A DNA stretch of 64,000 nucleotides from Epiperipatus broadwayi (Eukaryota > Onychophora > Udeonychophora > Euonychophora > Peripatidae): contig JAQFVV010000994.1 in NCBI GenBank assembly GCA_028023455.1, positions 62,001 through 126,000 on the forward strand, given 5' to 3'. The notes below the pieces were generated by a model. It ran no database searches, was not told the origin of the DNA, and was given only the letters and a program-made list of their open reading frames with translations. Made by a program: the position numbers and the translations under genes. This document shows, piece by piece, positions 25,055 to 41,650 of this stretch. Position 1 is the stretch's first letter. Every line of letters starts with the position of its first letter.

Positions 25055-25080
25055 AATGACGCGCCAACTAGGGCTCGAAA
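25055..25080 (+). promoter_or_regulatory. putative tRNA primer-binding site
   Basis: TGACGCGCCAACTAGGG starts three bases after the LTR end and resembles the TGGCGCCCAACGTGGGG type seen after LTRs of many invertebrate retroelements. Two or three positions differ, and I cannot match it to a tRNA 3' end here. Confidence 0.45.
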
Positions 25081-25699
25081 TAAGCCAAATAAGGGCTTGA
25101 AATACGCCACACACTTGAGATGTGTAGTATATAATGATGACAGATGTATAGTTTAAAAAAAAAAAGAAATTTTTTTTTTTGTGTGTAATTTTATTTATTT
25201 ATTATATTATTATATAGATATATTTTGGCCTTATGATGATGATTACTATTATTGCATTTTTGATGATGATAAATGAATACAGTCATTAAGCAGCTTAGTC
25301 TCAATTTTAAAAATATATAGATATCACAACGTAAAATAAGTGTTAAAGTTAATAGCACTGTTTTTTAAATATTTTGCTTATCAGTGAAATATAGCATTGC
25401 TGCTAGATAAGCATAGAAATATTAATAGCGTTGAATTGTAGAATAATAATTTTGTTCATATTTGAAAAGTTTGTGTTATAGAAAATCTATGATTTTGGAG
25501 GTTGGATTGGATATTTGATTGTTGGAGTTTGGTTGGTTACGTTGCAATTTTTGATGATGGATGGAGAATTTTTGTCATTGCCTTGAGGATGTACTGAGTT
25601 CATGCCACTTTTGATTTATTGATCTCATTCACTGCTCCAACCCAGATTATAATATCAGTTATTATTTATCATGAAGCAGTTAAAAGTAGGCCTGCCATG

Positions 25700-25840
25700 A
25701 TTTCGCCTCTAAGACTCCAGAGAGAGCAAGGCAGTATTTTTTTTACTGATATATAATTGCTGCCTCTAAGACTTTAAAGATAAGCAAAGCAGTATTTTAT
25801 GAATAATAACCCCTAAGACTTGGAAGTAAGCAGGGCAATG
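25700..25840 (+). repeat. three imperfect ~50-bp leader repeats
   Basis: CCTCTAAGACTCCAGAGAGA, CCTCTAAGACTTTAAAGATA and CCCCTAAGACTTGGAAGTAA start successive units at about 25707, 25763 and 25811, each followed by AGCA(A/G)-GCA. They lie between the primer-binding site and the gag-like ORF. Confidence 0.7.
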
Positions 25841-26538
25841 CAACAGTGTTTGCAATAAACTATTATGGGTTGTAGTAGCTTAGAGTGATTGAATTGGGGT
25901 GATCATCTGAGTGTTCATGGAGCCCTGTATGCTTTAAGTGCAGTGATTGAATTCTTTTATCTATCTCATGATTGTGAATTGCTAATCATTCTTTTGGCTG
26001 TCAATATCTGTCAGATCTCTAGAAGGATGGATGAGTATATATATAGCTTGGGGTATAAACTTTATTATAAATATAGGCATGTGTATTATATAAATTTTTT
26101 TGGCTTAATTTGTTAAATTGGGGATAGAGTTGTATTTTGTAAAAGCATTAAAAACTAGATAAATGATGGCATAAACAGGGCACACTAATACAAAGATTGC
26201 TTATTCTTAAACAAATGTTTTAAATAGGGGCTATGACCTCATACTTTGTCAATCAGATATAAGTAAAAATGAGTGATGGTGGAAGTTAAGTTAATTAAAG
26301 GCACAAGATATAGTTAGATGGATGAGGAGAATTATGGCTGAAAAAAATAGTGGTTGGAAATTTTAAAGTATATAGGTGGATAGATAAAAGTGTTTGACTC
26401 TGGATGTATAGAAGATTGGGGAGAAGAACAGAATAGAGCAGAACAGAATCAGTAATATAAATATTTTATAAGTTTAAAAATAAGTATAGAAAAAAAATAT
26501 TAAGATGGAGCAAAAAAAAAGAATTAATTACTGAAGGA

Positions 26539-26862
26539 ATGGAGGAAGTAGTAAAGCAAGGCCCTCCAGAGTGGTTGCAAGATATGATGAGCCAAATAAC
26601 TCAAGCAATGGATCAGAGATTTGATAAACAGTCTCAAAGATTTGATAGTAAAATAGATCAACAATCGCAAGATATGTACCAAATGACTCAGAAATTTGAT
26701 AATAAACTGGATCAGCAATCACAAGAGATAAAGCAAGAAGTGAAACAAGCACTGATTCAGCAATCACAAGAGTTAAAACTAGAAATAAGCCAACAAACTA
26801 AAAAAATAGAAAACCTAGGAAGAAATATAAAAAATGCCTGGTCAGCAAGTCAATGGAAATGA
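26539..26862 (+). CDS. gag-like coiled-coil protein of the LTR element
   Basis: A 107-codon frame beginning MEEVVKQGPPEWLQDMMSQI. Residues 25-95 consist of repeating Gln/Asp/Lys-rich blocks (FDKQSQRFDSKIDQQSQ, then IKQEVKQALIQQSQELK), with hydrophobic positions spaced as in a coiled coil. N-terminal coiled-coil segments of this kind are common in Gag proteins of invertebrate LTR elements and would help capsid-protein assembly; no CCHC knuckle is present here. The frame ends at 26862, while coding-like sequence continues in other frames to about 27560, so the original Gag was longer. Likely a truncated Gag; it could also be an unrelated element-encoded protein. Confidence 0.5.
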   Translation: MEEVVKQGPPEWLQDMMSQITQAMDQRFDKQSQRFDSKIDQQSQDMYQMTQKFDNKLDQQSQEIKQEVKQALIQQSQELKLEISQQTKKIENLGRNIKNAWSASQWK

Positions 26863-27560
26863 GATGCAAGTATCTGTATGATAGACATCAAGAGTTGTGT
26901 AACTGTAACCAAGCCATATGAAGGCAAAGATGTGGCTGCTGTTCAAGAACAGAGCAATCCCAAAGAGGATATATTCAGTGAGACCCATACCTTAGAAGTA
27001 AAGGTAGCCACTGTGCAGGAAGAAATTGACCTCAGGAAAGATGTTATTTCTTAGAATTAAAAGTAGCTGCTGATGTATATGCCCCAGTAAGTGTAGCAGA
27101 CATGTTCGAGACATTGTGAGCTACTGAAAAGATGGCTGAAAGTTATTCTAGGAGGGAGGAGAACTATAGCTATAAAGTCTCCAGTATGAGAGTTGGGAGA
27201 AACCAGTTAGGCTGACAATATCCCACAAAATCCAGCAAACCAAACAAGGAAGGCCCGGGAAAATATGTATGGTAGAGGATGATGTGTATTCCCCAGTGAT
27301 AGTGGCAGATCTGTTGGATGCCATGTGAATTACAAAAAGTGGCTGAAGATTATTCTAGGAGGGAGGAGAGATATAGTTATAAAATCTCCACTATAAGGAT
27401 TGTGAATAATCAGTTAGGCCGACACTATCCCACAAAACCTAGTGAACCAAATATAAGTAGGCCTGGGAATAACTCCAATAATCTAATTGAAAGTAGTAGA
27501 TCCCTGATCAATGGAAATAAAAATCCAATAGCAAGTTGTTCTGAAATCAATAAGACATGA
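26863..27560 (+). pseudogene. degenerate continuation of the gag-like region with a 210-bp duplication
   Basis: After the stop at 26860 the sequence stays richer in G and C and shows broken frames. Two units 27071-27260 and 27281-27470, spaced 210 bp (70 codons), share DVY-PV-VAD, then SYSRREENYSYKVSS versus DYSRREERYSYKISTIRI, and QYPTK versus HYPTKPSEPN. The second is open as 27318-27560. Stops and shifts separate the parts. The parent protein family is not recognised. Confidence 0.5.
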
Positions 27561-29971
27561 TACATGAAGAATACTTGTTTAATAGTCCAAGGAAGATAAC
27601 CATGAATAATATCATTCTGATTGAACTATGTTGTAATAATATTTGTATTAAGTAAAAAACAAATGTATATATTAAGCATTTAGTGAATTGTTTAAGGTAG
27701 TTCCATAAGACAGACTATTAATTTTTTTTTTTGCTTGGGAGTGAGACAAATGTATACGTATGTTCTCATTTCACACACATATATATTCTTTAATTAAAAA
27801 AAATTCTTTTATATAGAGATTTATGTGTGTATGTATTATTCTTGTTATTAAATAGTTTATAGATGATAGATTAATAAATCATAATACGTATAGCATTGTA
27901 AGAAGTCATATTTAATATATTTATTATCTTTGTCATTAAATAATGTGTTGAAATTATTTAGCTGTATTTTCATTAAATAAAGCAGATCAGAGAGAAAAAC
28001 TGATAAGAAAAATGTGAAAACAATTGATTGATAAAACTAGACATGTGCAAAAGTGTGAAAGAATGAAAACAGCTGGGTAACCACAAAATATTTTAACACA
28101 TATTTATAATGACTGTAAATTGCAAGCTTTATTGTTTGTATTATCTGTATCTTGATTGGGTAGATAATTGTTAATCTTTTTTTTGTTAATGACTTAAAAA
28201 TTGTCTGGGTGAGATTTATTGCTATCTCAAGTCAGTTATTTTTGGATAGATTTTTTGGTTTCTTTAATCAGAAATTCAAAATATAAAAACGAGTGAAACA
28301 ATATTTAAATGGTCAGTCAGTTCAGTTTTTTTTATGATGGTTAAAAGGAGAAAGATGTATTCATTGAGATGATTAAAGTCAATCATTAATATTACTAAGG
28401 GTCAGTTCAATTTTGATTAGAAGTGAGTGAAATAACAATGTAGTTCTTTTAAAAAGAAAAAAAGAGATGTAATTATTAATGTTACTAAAGTCAGTTTTTA
28501 TTACTGTTAAAAGGAGAATTACTGAACAAAAATGTGGGTTTGAAGGCAATTCCATAACCATTTTTTTAAGAATGACAATTAATAATATTACGAAATATGC
28601 AATCGTTTTAAACTGAAAAAAGATGAACAGTTTTCATTTTTTTTAAGAATATGAACTATTGATTTTTTTTCTCTCTTTAAAAAATTTAAAGAAGAAAAAT
28701 GACTTGTTTTAAAGTTATCAGCATAAGAAGATGTGTGTATATATAAAGCAGTACATGGCAAGATTAATATAAAGTTATTGAAATTCTATGAAAATGGTAT
28801 TAATAAATATTTTCATTATGAAGGAAATAATCAAAATGCCTTGTTAAAACCTGCTGCTTCTGCTCCTTGAAATCTGACAGAATGGTTTAAAATCACTAAT
28901 CTAATGTGGACTCATATACCGGTCGATAATAATCAAAGAATGACCAAATTTAAAACCAGCCACAGATGTCATCTGATCATCATCTTTGACAAGAGGAGAA
29001 GAAAGAAAAAATGAATGAAAGCCATATATAGCCAAGTTTGATTAAGTTATAAATCAATTTTTTAAAGTTTTCCTCACATTCATCTAAAGTGTCTACAATG
29101 TTTTTTTAAAAAATTGGAAACAAGCCAGTCAACCAATTCATATTTATTAAGAGGTATAACAAGAACTTTCTTTTTAAATAGTAGAAATAAGCAAATCAGC
29201 CTTTTGAAGCTATATGTGAGACAAGCAGTCTGAAAATTCAAACCTGGAACATTTGTAAGAAGTGAAAGTAATCGGGTAACTTTGAACTTTCATTAACAAA
29301 TCTTTTATTCTTACTTATTAAAAGTAAACTTTAGTTTATAAAAATCAAAGCATTTTTTTTTCTTTTGATACAGAAAACATTGAGAGTTTGTTCATTAATT
29401 ATGTTATTCTTGATAATACATGACATACACACACATCATTTAAATTCATTAAACTTAATTTTTCATTATTTTGATTTTTTATTGTTATATAATGTAATAC
29501 TAAATTTTTTTTTATTATTATTGCACAACCTCTCAATATATGCTTGATGACTTTTTTTAATTGTTATTTATTTTTGCTCAAGGTTGCAATAATATTTTTT
29601 TATAATATTTTTATATGTGATTTATATATTAATACATCATATAAGGGAACACATTTTAACATGATATATATGTCCACATATTACAGTGTGTGTATAACTG
29701 CTTAAACAAACATGTTAAAAGAATAGGTTACGTATAATTATTTTAAATATAGGATATTGAAGAGCAGGGCTTAACATAGGAATGAAGGTGAGAAAAACAC
29801 ACACATTAATTAAATGTAATTTGCTTTTATGACATATAAGTAGTGAAAATTTTGAATGAGCATTTATAGAATATGTTTTTTTCTAATATTAGTTTAAGCC
29901 AGCTTATTTTAAAATATCAAAAATGACAAACTTGTATATTAAATTTATTTGGTTATGCATATATAAATTTT
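27561..29971. other. non-coding internal region of the LTR element
   Basis: No polymerase motifs seen in any frame. Diverged tandem blocks at about 28313-28560 share GTCAGTT, TTAAAAGGAGAA and a nearby TTAATATTACTAA-type string. There is no clear polypurine tract immediately before the right LTR at 29972. Confidence 0.5.
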
Positions 29972-31754
29972 TGTATTAATTCTATACTTAATTAATATAA
30001 TAAAAGAGTCAATTGTATAATTGGTGGATTTGATTTAAGAGAAAGAAAAAGAAGGAAGAATAGTATTAATAAAATATAATTATATATCTTAATTGGTTTC
30101 CGAGTTATTATTAAAAATATTGTTATATTATTCTTGTCTTGATTCTATCATTTTAAATGATCATCATCATTGCTCGCAGATATTAAGAATCATCAGCACC
30201 CACAAATATTAAGCAAGCACTTGCAAATGTTAAGCAAGCTAAAATATTGATTTACATTTAAGTATTTGGGGATTGATCTTGATGTCTGACCAAGTTTTAA
30301 TAATTATAGGTTAATAATAGAAAGCTAAAATTATGTTGTGCCCATGAGTTTTGATCATCCTCTTCAAGGATGGAGATCATATTATTGATTAAAACACCAT
30401 TTAAAATAATACTGTTCAAGAGTTATGATCACCATCATCACTGATTTGATAAATAATAATCATTGAATCCAATCTTTAACATAATTAATATGTTTAATAA
30501 ATAGGGATTTCTAAAAGTTGAATATCATGTGTAAAGATTTGTGACGATTATTCATCATCATTGGTATTATTGAATCCTAGTTTTAACTATAAAAGTATTT
30601 TTCTAAATAACCATAAACATATATAAATGCTAGTGAAGGTTGTATTTAAATCCCAGTTTGACATGGGATGATTTTTAAAAAGTGCCTATATGCTTAGAAA
30701 GATAAAATTTATTGTTGTGAATTCATTATAAAGCTATGGCTGGTATCCTCATCATCATTATTATCATCATCATTATCATCTTTATATTGTGATAAATAAT
30801 TAAGTTAAGTAACTAATTTCATGGCCACCCACTTAAGTAATGGTCTTCACTATGTTTGTTTGGAAGCCATTAATGAGAGTATTTTTGCATCTGTTCATCA
30901 ATATATGTAAACTGAGCTAGTAATATCTATAAGAGTCTTTGATATATAAATTTTAGTGATCTTATAATTTTATTGACATAGATAAAATATAAGAATGTCA
31001 TTTTTTTTGTTCATTAGTCATCTAAACCATGTGTAGTAAAAATGTACTGAATGAGTTTGAACTCAGTACACTATGCACAGATAATATTTATCCGGATTTA
31101 GAGCAATCTAGTGGTGCCCATGGAAAATGCAAGCAATTAACTAAACTGAATAAAAGTGAAATAGTCCCTTTCCAACTTAATAACCTAACTTTATATGATA
31201 TTTTTTTTGTATAAGTTATTATAACTAGCACCAGGGTGTGCATGTGACCATTAATGGTCTTATATACTTGGAAAGAAGAATAGGAAGGATTCTTTGTTAT
31301 AAGAACCTATTATTTGAGATAAGCGAAATGCACTCCATGGATTTCACAGTAATTTTGTTCAGTTGCTATATCTAATATTATTTTATTTGATGACAATGGC
31401 TAGTATATTTTATTGATCAAATGACTTCCCAATATCGAAATATTTTAAATCTTTCATGATGACAGTTTTAATTTTCATTTTGTTATTTTATGTGTTGAAA
31501 GATGGGATAATTTATTTATTTCATTATTAGCATGACAGAATTAATGTTTAAGATAGTTGCAAATGGTCTATAATGTTATATTCAATTAACTACAAATAGA
31601 TACCCAAATAGAGCATGATATGTATATGTTCTTATTTATATGTTAGCATCATCCTTACTTAATTATAAATTGTATTTTAGCTACCATAGTAAATTCAGTT
31701 CACATTTAATTTTATTCGGTTAAAAATGATGAACTGCTGGAGCATATCATATAT
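29972..31754 (+). repeat. right LTR, first 1.78 kb
   Basis: Starts TGTATTAATTC and follows the left LTR with scattered substitutions and a ~9-bp insertion (GTTGTGCCC near 30334). Direct similarity stops at CATATCATATAT (31754), whereas the left LTR goes on for 262 bp more. Confidence 0.85.
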
Positions 31755-32369
31755 TAGTCATTATTTACTTATATTATTGTCTTATTGGACTCTGGTCCAG
31801 AAAGTATAGCCCAATCCTATCACTTCTGTTGCTTAAACTTATGAATCCTTGCACAGTTAACCATACATTATTATTATTACCTATATTAAGTTTTAAAAAT
31901 AATATCTATAATACACAAATGTCTATTGATATTTTTTATTAATAATAAAAATAAAAGTATTTTATAAAATTATTAATAATGATGATACTATTAATGTCAT
32001 TTATGTTCTTTATGTGTCAATTGGCCCAACAATCTTCTTCAGAACTATAACAAACACAATACAAATATATAAACACAAATATACATAAATATATAATTTT
32101 ACATTTTACATATTGTAACAGAATAAATAAATTAAATGATGAAAAACCATTTGTAACAGAAATAAAAAAAAAATTAATTAATTATGATGTTTATAATCTA
32201 TGATATGTTTTATAATCTGCGCCATTTGTAACAGTAAGAATAAATAAAGATGAACTGATAAAAGGTTGATAAAATATAAAAGTCTGTTACTTTATAACCG
32301 ATTATAAATCTATATATTGATGAGTGATAAAATGATAGTTGCTATAATTCAAAAACTAAACACTAAACA
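31755..32369 (-). repeat. inverted block carrying the missing LTR end
   Basis: 32114-32369 is the reverse complement of 24795-25054 (TGTAACAGAATAAATAAATT at one end, CTAAACACTAAACA at the other). 31755-32113 is non-LTR flank that includes a retroposon-like segment shared with 9820-9870. Turning 31755-32369 round restores a complete LTR ending TGTTACA followed by ATAT, the same four bases that precede the left LTR. A simple inversion after insertion explains the layout. Confidence 0.7.
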
Positions 32370-33120
32370 CCCTTTGACTGCCTGACTCATAAAAAAATGA
32401 GAAGATTTGACATCACTCTAAATCGGCTATTTTTTATCCCATGTATACATATTATATATCATTGGAAAGAAAATCAAAAGTTCTGTAAGATGGTGCCCTC
32501 TTCAGAATTATTTTACAAGTAAAAAATCAATAAATATGACCATATATGTCAAACAAAACCAAAGCACCGCCTTCTCACTACCTTTTCTTGAATCTTATTC
32601 GCTGTCGAACTTCTGTCAGAAAGGGAAATGGCTGCCAAAAAGTAAAAAGTTACGTTCATTTTGTGTTTTATTTTGAAAATGATAAACAAATGTTTACAAC
32701 ATTTTAAACAATATTTGAATTGAATTACAAATTATTATTGATAAAATAATACTAAAAATCAAATTATTTTAGAAAAATAGTTAAGATGTTACCAAGAATT
32801 ATTTATTTATTGCTACATATTTATCGTAACGTAGAAGTGAAAAAAAAATGATTGCGTCAGAAATGTTTTTGGTTGGTCAAATAGTGGTTACTTTTCATTT
32901 CACCGCAATTGAATATTTTTAAAATTATAAATCAAATTTTATTTTTAAAAAGACTTTCATTTACTTTCATAATCTGACAAATTATTAATATACTTTTTAC
33001 AAATGAAACTAACGTATTTATATTATTAAAAGTGAATCTATTTTAACAATTGATTGTGAGTTGGCCAATTAAAAGTTTTGATTTTTAACTCATTCGGCCA
33101 ATTATATAATCATCGTTGTT
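32370..33120 (-). repeat. dispersed repeat with piggyBac-like terminus
   Basis: Inverted partner of 7545-8262. Begins CCCTTTGACTGCCTGACTC and has a short hairpin CTCATAAAAAAATGAG just inside. The CCCTTTG-CTGCC end recalls piggyBac-type terminal repeats, but no TTAA is found next to it, as expected if the adjoining inversion broke the border. No transposase frame; probably a non-autonomous copy. Confidence 0.5.
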
Positions 33121-34254
33121 AAAAAACAACATATGCATACCTATTGCTTTCTTACATGCACACTTATTTATTGATAATATAATCTATTATGTAATTTTTA
33201 TATAATTAATTTATAGCATACTCAACAACTGCTTTGCTTAGAAGTATAATGTTCAGATTAAAAAATTGTAGTTTTTTCAATAATGAGTGCAATTTTCTGG
33301 TAGCAATATAAGAAAACTATTTAAATAAAAATTGTGTTTTTTATCTTATATTGTTAAAACTTTAAAATTTTGCCTATAATTGAGTAATTTATTATTTGTG
33401 AGAATTATTTTTGTCTATTTGGTTTAAAATGTAATAAAATTTTATAATTGAATATTGCAACTGTACAAAATGCTAAATTACACATGTATTAAGATCATTT
33501 GGTATAACTTCTAATATATCAATCTACCATACCTACAATTTCTGATTCAAATCTCATGAATTGTTTTCTATATAGTCATATTTTTGAAAAAAGCTCAAAA
33601 ATTTTTCTATACTGATTCATAACCATTGCATAGTAACTTTTAGATACATACTTGCCCATTATTAAATGAATAATAAAGACTAGACTAGAATGAGATATAA
33701 TATATGACTGTAGAGGGGGAAAAAGCTTCCTTCAGTAGTAAACTATCATATAGTAGTAAAATAATTAGCCAATAAAATATTATAGTTCAAATGTTTTCTG
33801 GGATCAACACCATTCTTCAGTTGCTAAGCTAAGAACATTATATACAAATGACTTTCATTGTGAATATCAAAGTACAAACTTATTAGATATCAAGATGTAA
33901 AATATACACCAATAAGTATCTAAATACTAAGCATTTAATCACTGAGTCATATCATTTCAAGCATTAAAATTTAATCAATCCAAAGATAGTATTTATAATG
34001 AAAGGATTTTATTTGCTATGTTACAAAGCTAATAGTAGCTTTACTTGGCAGCTATTGGACTATGTTGAAACTGAAAAACAACAATACTACAATAACTGAT
34101 TATTTTAGTGTTATAATGTTACCAGTAAATTTATTGGCTGACTAGTTAAACTTGATTAGATGTAATTTGTTATCTATTATTTCCAGTTTAAAATTATACA
34201 CTTTTGGTTTATATATTGTAATGGCATGAATAAACTACAGAGAATGAACCTGAA
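33121..34254. other. AT-rich DNA without recognised features
   Basis: Nothing gene-like or repeated was noticed. Confidence 0.4.
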
Positions 34255-35740
34255 GTGATGGAAAATCATCATCATCAACCCCAGTTAATGAATCATCTGG
34301 TACATCTTTATCATTTAGACATTTGGTATATAACTTTACCAACAATTTTACTATTTTTTTTACCAGATTCTTTTAAGATATCAATTATAATTTTATTATT
34401 TTCAGAAGATTTCTTCTTCTTCATACCTAATTGCATATCTTACTTCTTCATTTAAAATTTCTGGGTCAATTCAAAATAATAATTGGGATACTTTGTCATA
34501 TAATTATTTATGAAACTTTTTTGCACATTTCATGATGTCATTCCACTTTCTAATAGTAACTCGGTTTTCCTTTCTTACTGAAGTAATAAAACACCTTTCA
34601 ATACTAAGATGAAGTTGGATATTTTTGAGACTTTTATTCTTTTCTATAACTTTATTTTCCAATTGACAATTATATTTTCTGATATCGTTAGCTTTTTATT
34701 ATTACTACTTTACAAAATTCTAGATATTTAAATCTTACTTAATGGATAATTTTTATATTTTTTCATATTCTTGTTTTGCTTCATACATTGTCTTGTCTCA
34801 ATAAACAAAAATACTGATAAATTGTTTTTTTTTTGTACAAGTTACTAGCTGTTTTTGTTGCAATTCTTAATAGTGAATCAATTATATATTTTTGATTACA
34901 TTCAAGTCTAAATTATCTTCAAAATCTGATAATACTTAAAAACTATTTGTAAGTTATAATCTATATTCAATAAAATAATTCTTACAGTTAGAAATATTAA
35001 TAATTTTGTTTCTTAAGAATTTTCTTGCACTAGTAAGGATTTTACACCTCTTTAACTGTGAACATTTTCTGTGTTGAATCTATTAAAGACATTATAATTT
35101 TGAAATTCATAGTTTCTATTAATCAAAATATAATCTAGTTTTGGTATAACTTCATTTGATGTTTTATATATAGTTTTTTTCACAAGGTCCACAAAACTAG
35201 TCCTTTTTTTATTTCTGATACCTTTAGCCAAATTTGTCCTTAACACTTTCATCTTTCACTCATTTACCATTAAAATCTCCAAAGATAATTTTAAAAAGGT
35301 TTTTGGTGTAATCAAATGCGTTTTGTTTATATGTATATAATTTTTTTCTACTTCATCACAATAAAAAAAATTGTTATGGCATAAATCTGAATTATTTACA
35401 TTTAGTATCTTTCACTCTATCTGACATACTATCAGTCTGTAGCATGTTATTTGTTTTTTATATATATAATCTCATTCCACTTGTGCTTTTTATATTTGTG
35501 TCTTTGTAGTGAAGTACATATTCATTGTCAAATCAATTGTCTTCTCACTCATCTTCTAGCTTCAAAAAGTTCAGCAATTCCCCATTTAATATTAGATGTT
35601 CTTCCAAATTATGCAATCTTCATTCACCTGCTGTTTCATCAAATGGCAGTCTGGATTTCACATCCTAAGATTTTTACTTCTTTCCATACTTGGCAGGCAC
35701 CTACTCTATTAGCTAGTGACTTAACAGCTTCCTCAAATTA
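34255..35740 (-). pseudogene. RTE-like retrotransposon relic: endonuclease and pre-RT region
   Basis: Read on the minus strand from 35740 downward, RTE-type blocks occur in order but in changing frames. SDRVKDTK-type strand lies near 35410, KIIFGDFNGK at about 35263-35295 (EEP GDFN motif) and SFVDLVKK at about 35190. LDYILINRNYEF then VFNRFNTENVHS at 35052-35135 corresponds to the family's IDYIL-VINRFNT-SDHR block. EYRL-LTNSF-VLSDFEDNLD follows near 34900-34960, and a segment near 34270-34380 reads like the family's pre-RT stretch (IIIDILKESGK, KDVPDDSLT). No RT catalytic box remains. Many stops; an old dead copy whose plus-strand frames are shadows. Confidence 0.6.
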
Positions 35741-35770
35741 GGTTCATAATTTAGTTTTTTTTTGTACAGA

Positions 35771-39984
<4,214 letters not shown>

Positions 39985-40115
39985 AAACATTATTCATCTC
40001 ATCAAAGTTTTGAGTTGCTGAATGCTGAAGGTTTGAGTAATATTCCAATCTTGTTATTAGTTAATAATGGATAGTTAGCTAATTTAACCAGAAGCTAATT
40101 GCATGGGAAAAAAGA
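39985..40115. repeat. diverged duplicate of 5520-5690
   Basis: Same orientation as the left copy. On the minus strand it encodes NKIGILLKPSAFSNSKL then a stop, matching the candidate exon 5533-5596 in NK, G, LLKP and NSK; the donor site is lost. Interpreted as a decayed copy. Confidence 0.5.
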
Positions 40116-40169
40116 TAATGACTGATTAAAAACTACAGAAAATTTTTCATAGTCCAGTTTCAGACTCCG

Positions 40170-41650
40170 ATTGTGGCAATAGCATTATACTACTACTGTT
40201 TCACAATATATAAATATATTGTAACGGTCAAATATGGGTCAAATATGTGCATTCGCGAAACAAAATCTAGAACTCTAATAAATCATCCTAAGGCTGACCA
40301 GGTTTACGGTGGTGGAAGCCACGACTCTGGCCTAACCCTAGTTCCTCTACTATTGCTCATAGACTTACTAGTTCCTCTACTATTGCTCATAGACTTACTA
40401 CCTTACAAATGACACAGTTGAGGTCACAGCAGTATTTCTCCTCTTCACATGCCAGCAGTAGCACAACAGCAGAACATAAGGTGTTCTATATAGCATATTC
40501 ATATAGGTATCATGTGGCATACTTATGTCTGTTAATTACTTATAAGTTTTTAATAAATAATAAAAATAATTATCAAATACCAAATAATTGTGAGTCGGTG
40601 AGCAAGACAAATACATGAAGCTAGAATAAATTTAAAACTAATTTAATGAATCCAAAATATAAAACAATAATTTAAATAATATTTCAATGGCACTGTGTTT
40701 GGTCCCACACGCAGGTGATTAAGGGATGTTTACAATTTAATGGGATTCATGTGCATGTGATGGGTTATTAGAAATCATTTTGGATGTAGGAGTTTACATG
40801 GCTTGGTTTACATATATCTAGAATAAATTATTAACAAGTGATTATAATTTTCTAGTACAAATTTTATAGTTTGGAAGTTTATGCATTTCCGGTTTATATA
40901 TATAGCATCACATCACTCGCAGGTGATGTATTTAGGTTATAATTAATTCATTTTGCTATATATATATATATATATATATATGGGTTTATCACTCACAGGT
41001 GATGAAATTATAATACAATTATATTTTAATGAGCTTAATATTAATTTATAACGATTTGACTTTGCTCATGGTTATCTATGCCTAGTTTATGCTATAATAG
41101 GATTTAGATTTGCCATATATTAGCGGAAGTGATAATAAATTTTGTAAAGAATATAATTTACTTAGCAGGAATACTTAATATATTCTCTACACAGTAATAT
41201 GCAATTTAAATTGGATTCTATTTCAGATCAATGATGAATTAATAATTAAAATGGCGGATTGAACTGATTAACAGAAGCTAGATTTCAGATACTAATGCGT
41301 AAAGAAAATATATAACTCTGAGTCTTATTTGCATCTCATATGTGCCTTATTCACAGGTTTTTTTACCAAGTAACGGTTCCCTATAACTGATCTCATTGCT
41401 GTAGTATAGGAGGCCATTTTAGTTCAGCAGATCGAGCAATTTATATAAGTGAATGAGAGTCTTACGCTCTGTGTGAGTCTCATGCTCCATTATAAGTATG
41501 CAGAATGTGGAGGTGTGGACCCATCCGACATCTGAGGAAGATAATTGCCCGAACTAAAGGTAATGGTGCAGAGTGACAACATGCAACCATTAAAGAAGCA
41601 GCAACAAGAGATTACGCCGTAACGTTTCCGTAACGTTTCGTAAGGACACA
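40170..41650. other. unassigned GC-richer region with short repeated motifs
   Basis: A TTGTAACGGTCAAATA string at about 40218 resembles TTGTAATGGTCAAATA at 43994. A perfect 30-bp tandem duplication lies at 40341-40400. CGCAGGTGAT or CACAGGTGAT occurs at about 40710, 40918 and 40995. CCGTAACGTTT-CGTAACGTTTCG ends the region near 41635. The plus frame 40173-40412 owes its LVPLLLLIDL repeat to the 30-bp duplication. It may be a solo LTR or other retroelement remnant; I cannot identify it. Confidence 0.35.
40341..40400. repeat. perfect 2 x 30-bp tandem duplication
   Basis: GTTCCTCTACTATTGCTCAT opens both identical 30-bp units (40341-40370 and 40371-40400). Confidence 0.95.

Larger units (their letters stand above)
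23025..32369 (+). mobile_element. non-autonomous LTR retrotransposon with ~2-kb LTRs and a rearranged right LTR
   Basis: Direct repeats 23025-24792 and 29972-31754 are roughly 95% identical by eye. The left LTR continues to TGTTACA at 25054 and is followed by a primer-binding-like sequence. The last 260 bp of the left LTR occur on the right only in inverted orientation (32114-32369). The internal region (25055-29971) has a short leader with tandem repeats, a coiled-coil gag-like ORF and degenerate relatives of it, but no protease, RT, RNase H or integrase motifs were found. Orientation is taken from the primer-binding site and the gag-like ORF. The superfamily is undecided (Gypsy or BEL). Confidence 0.7.
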
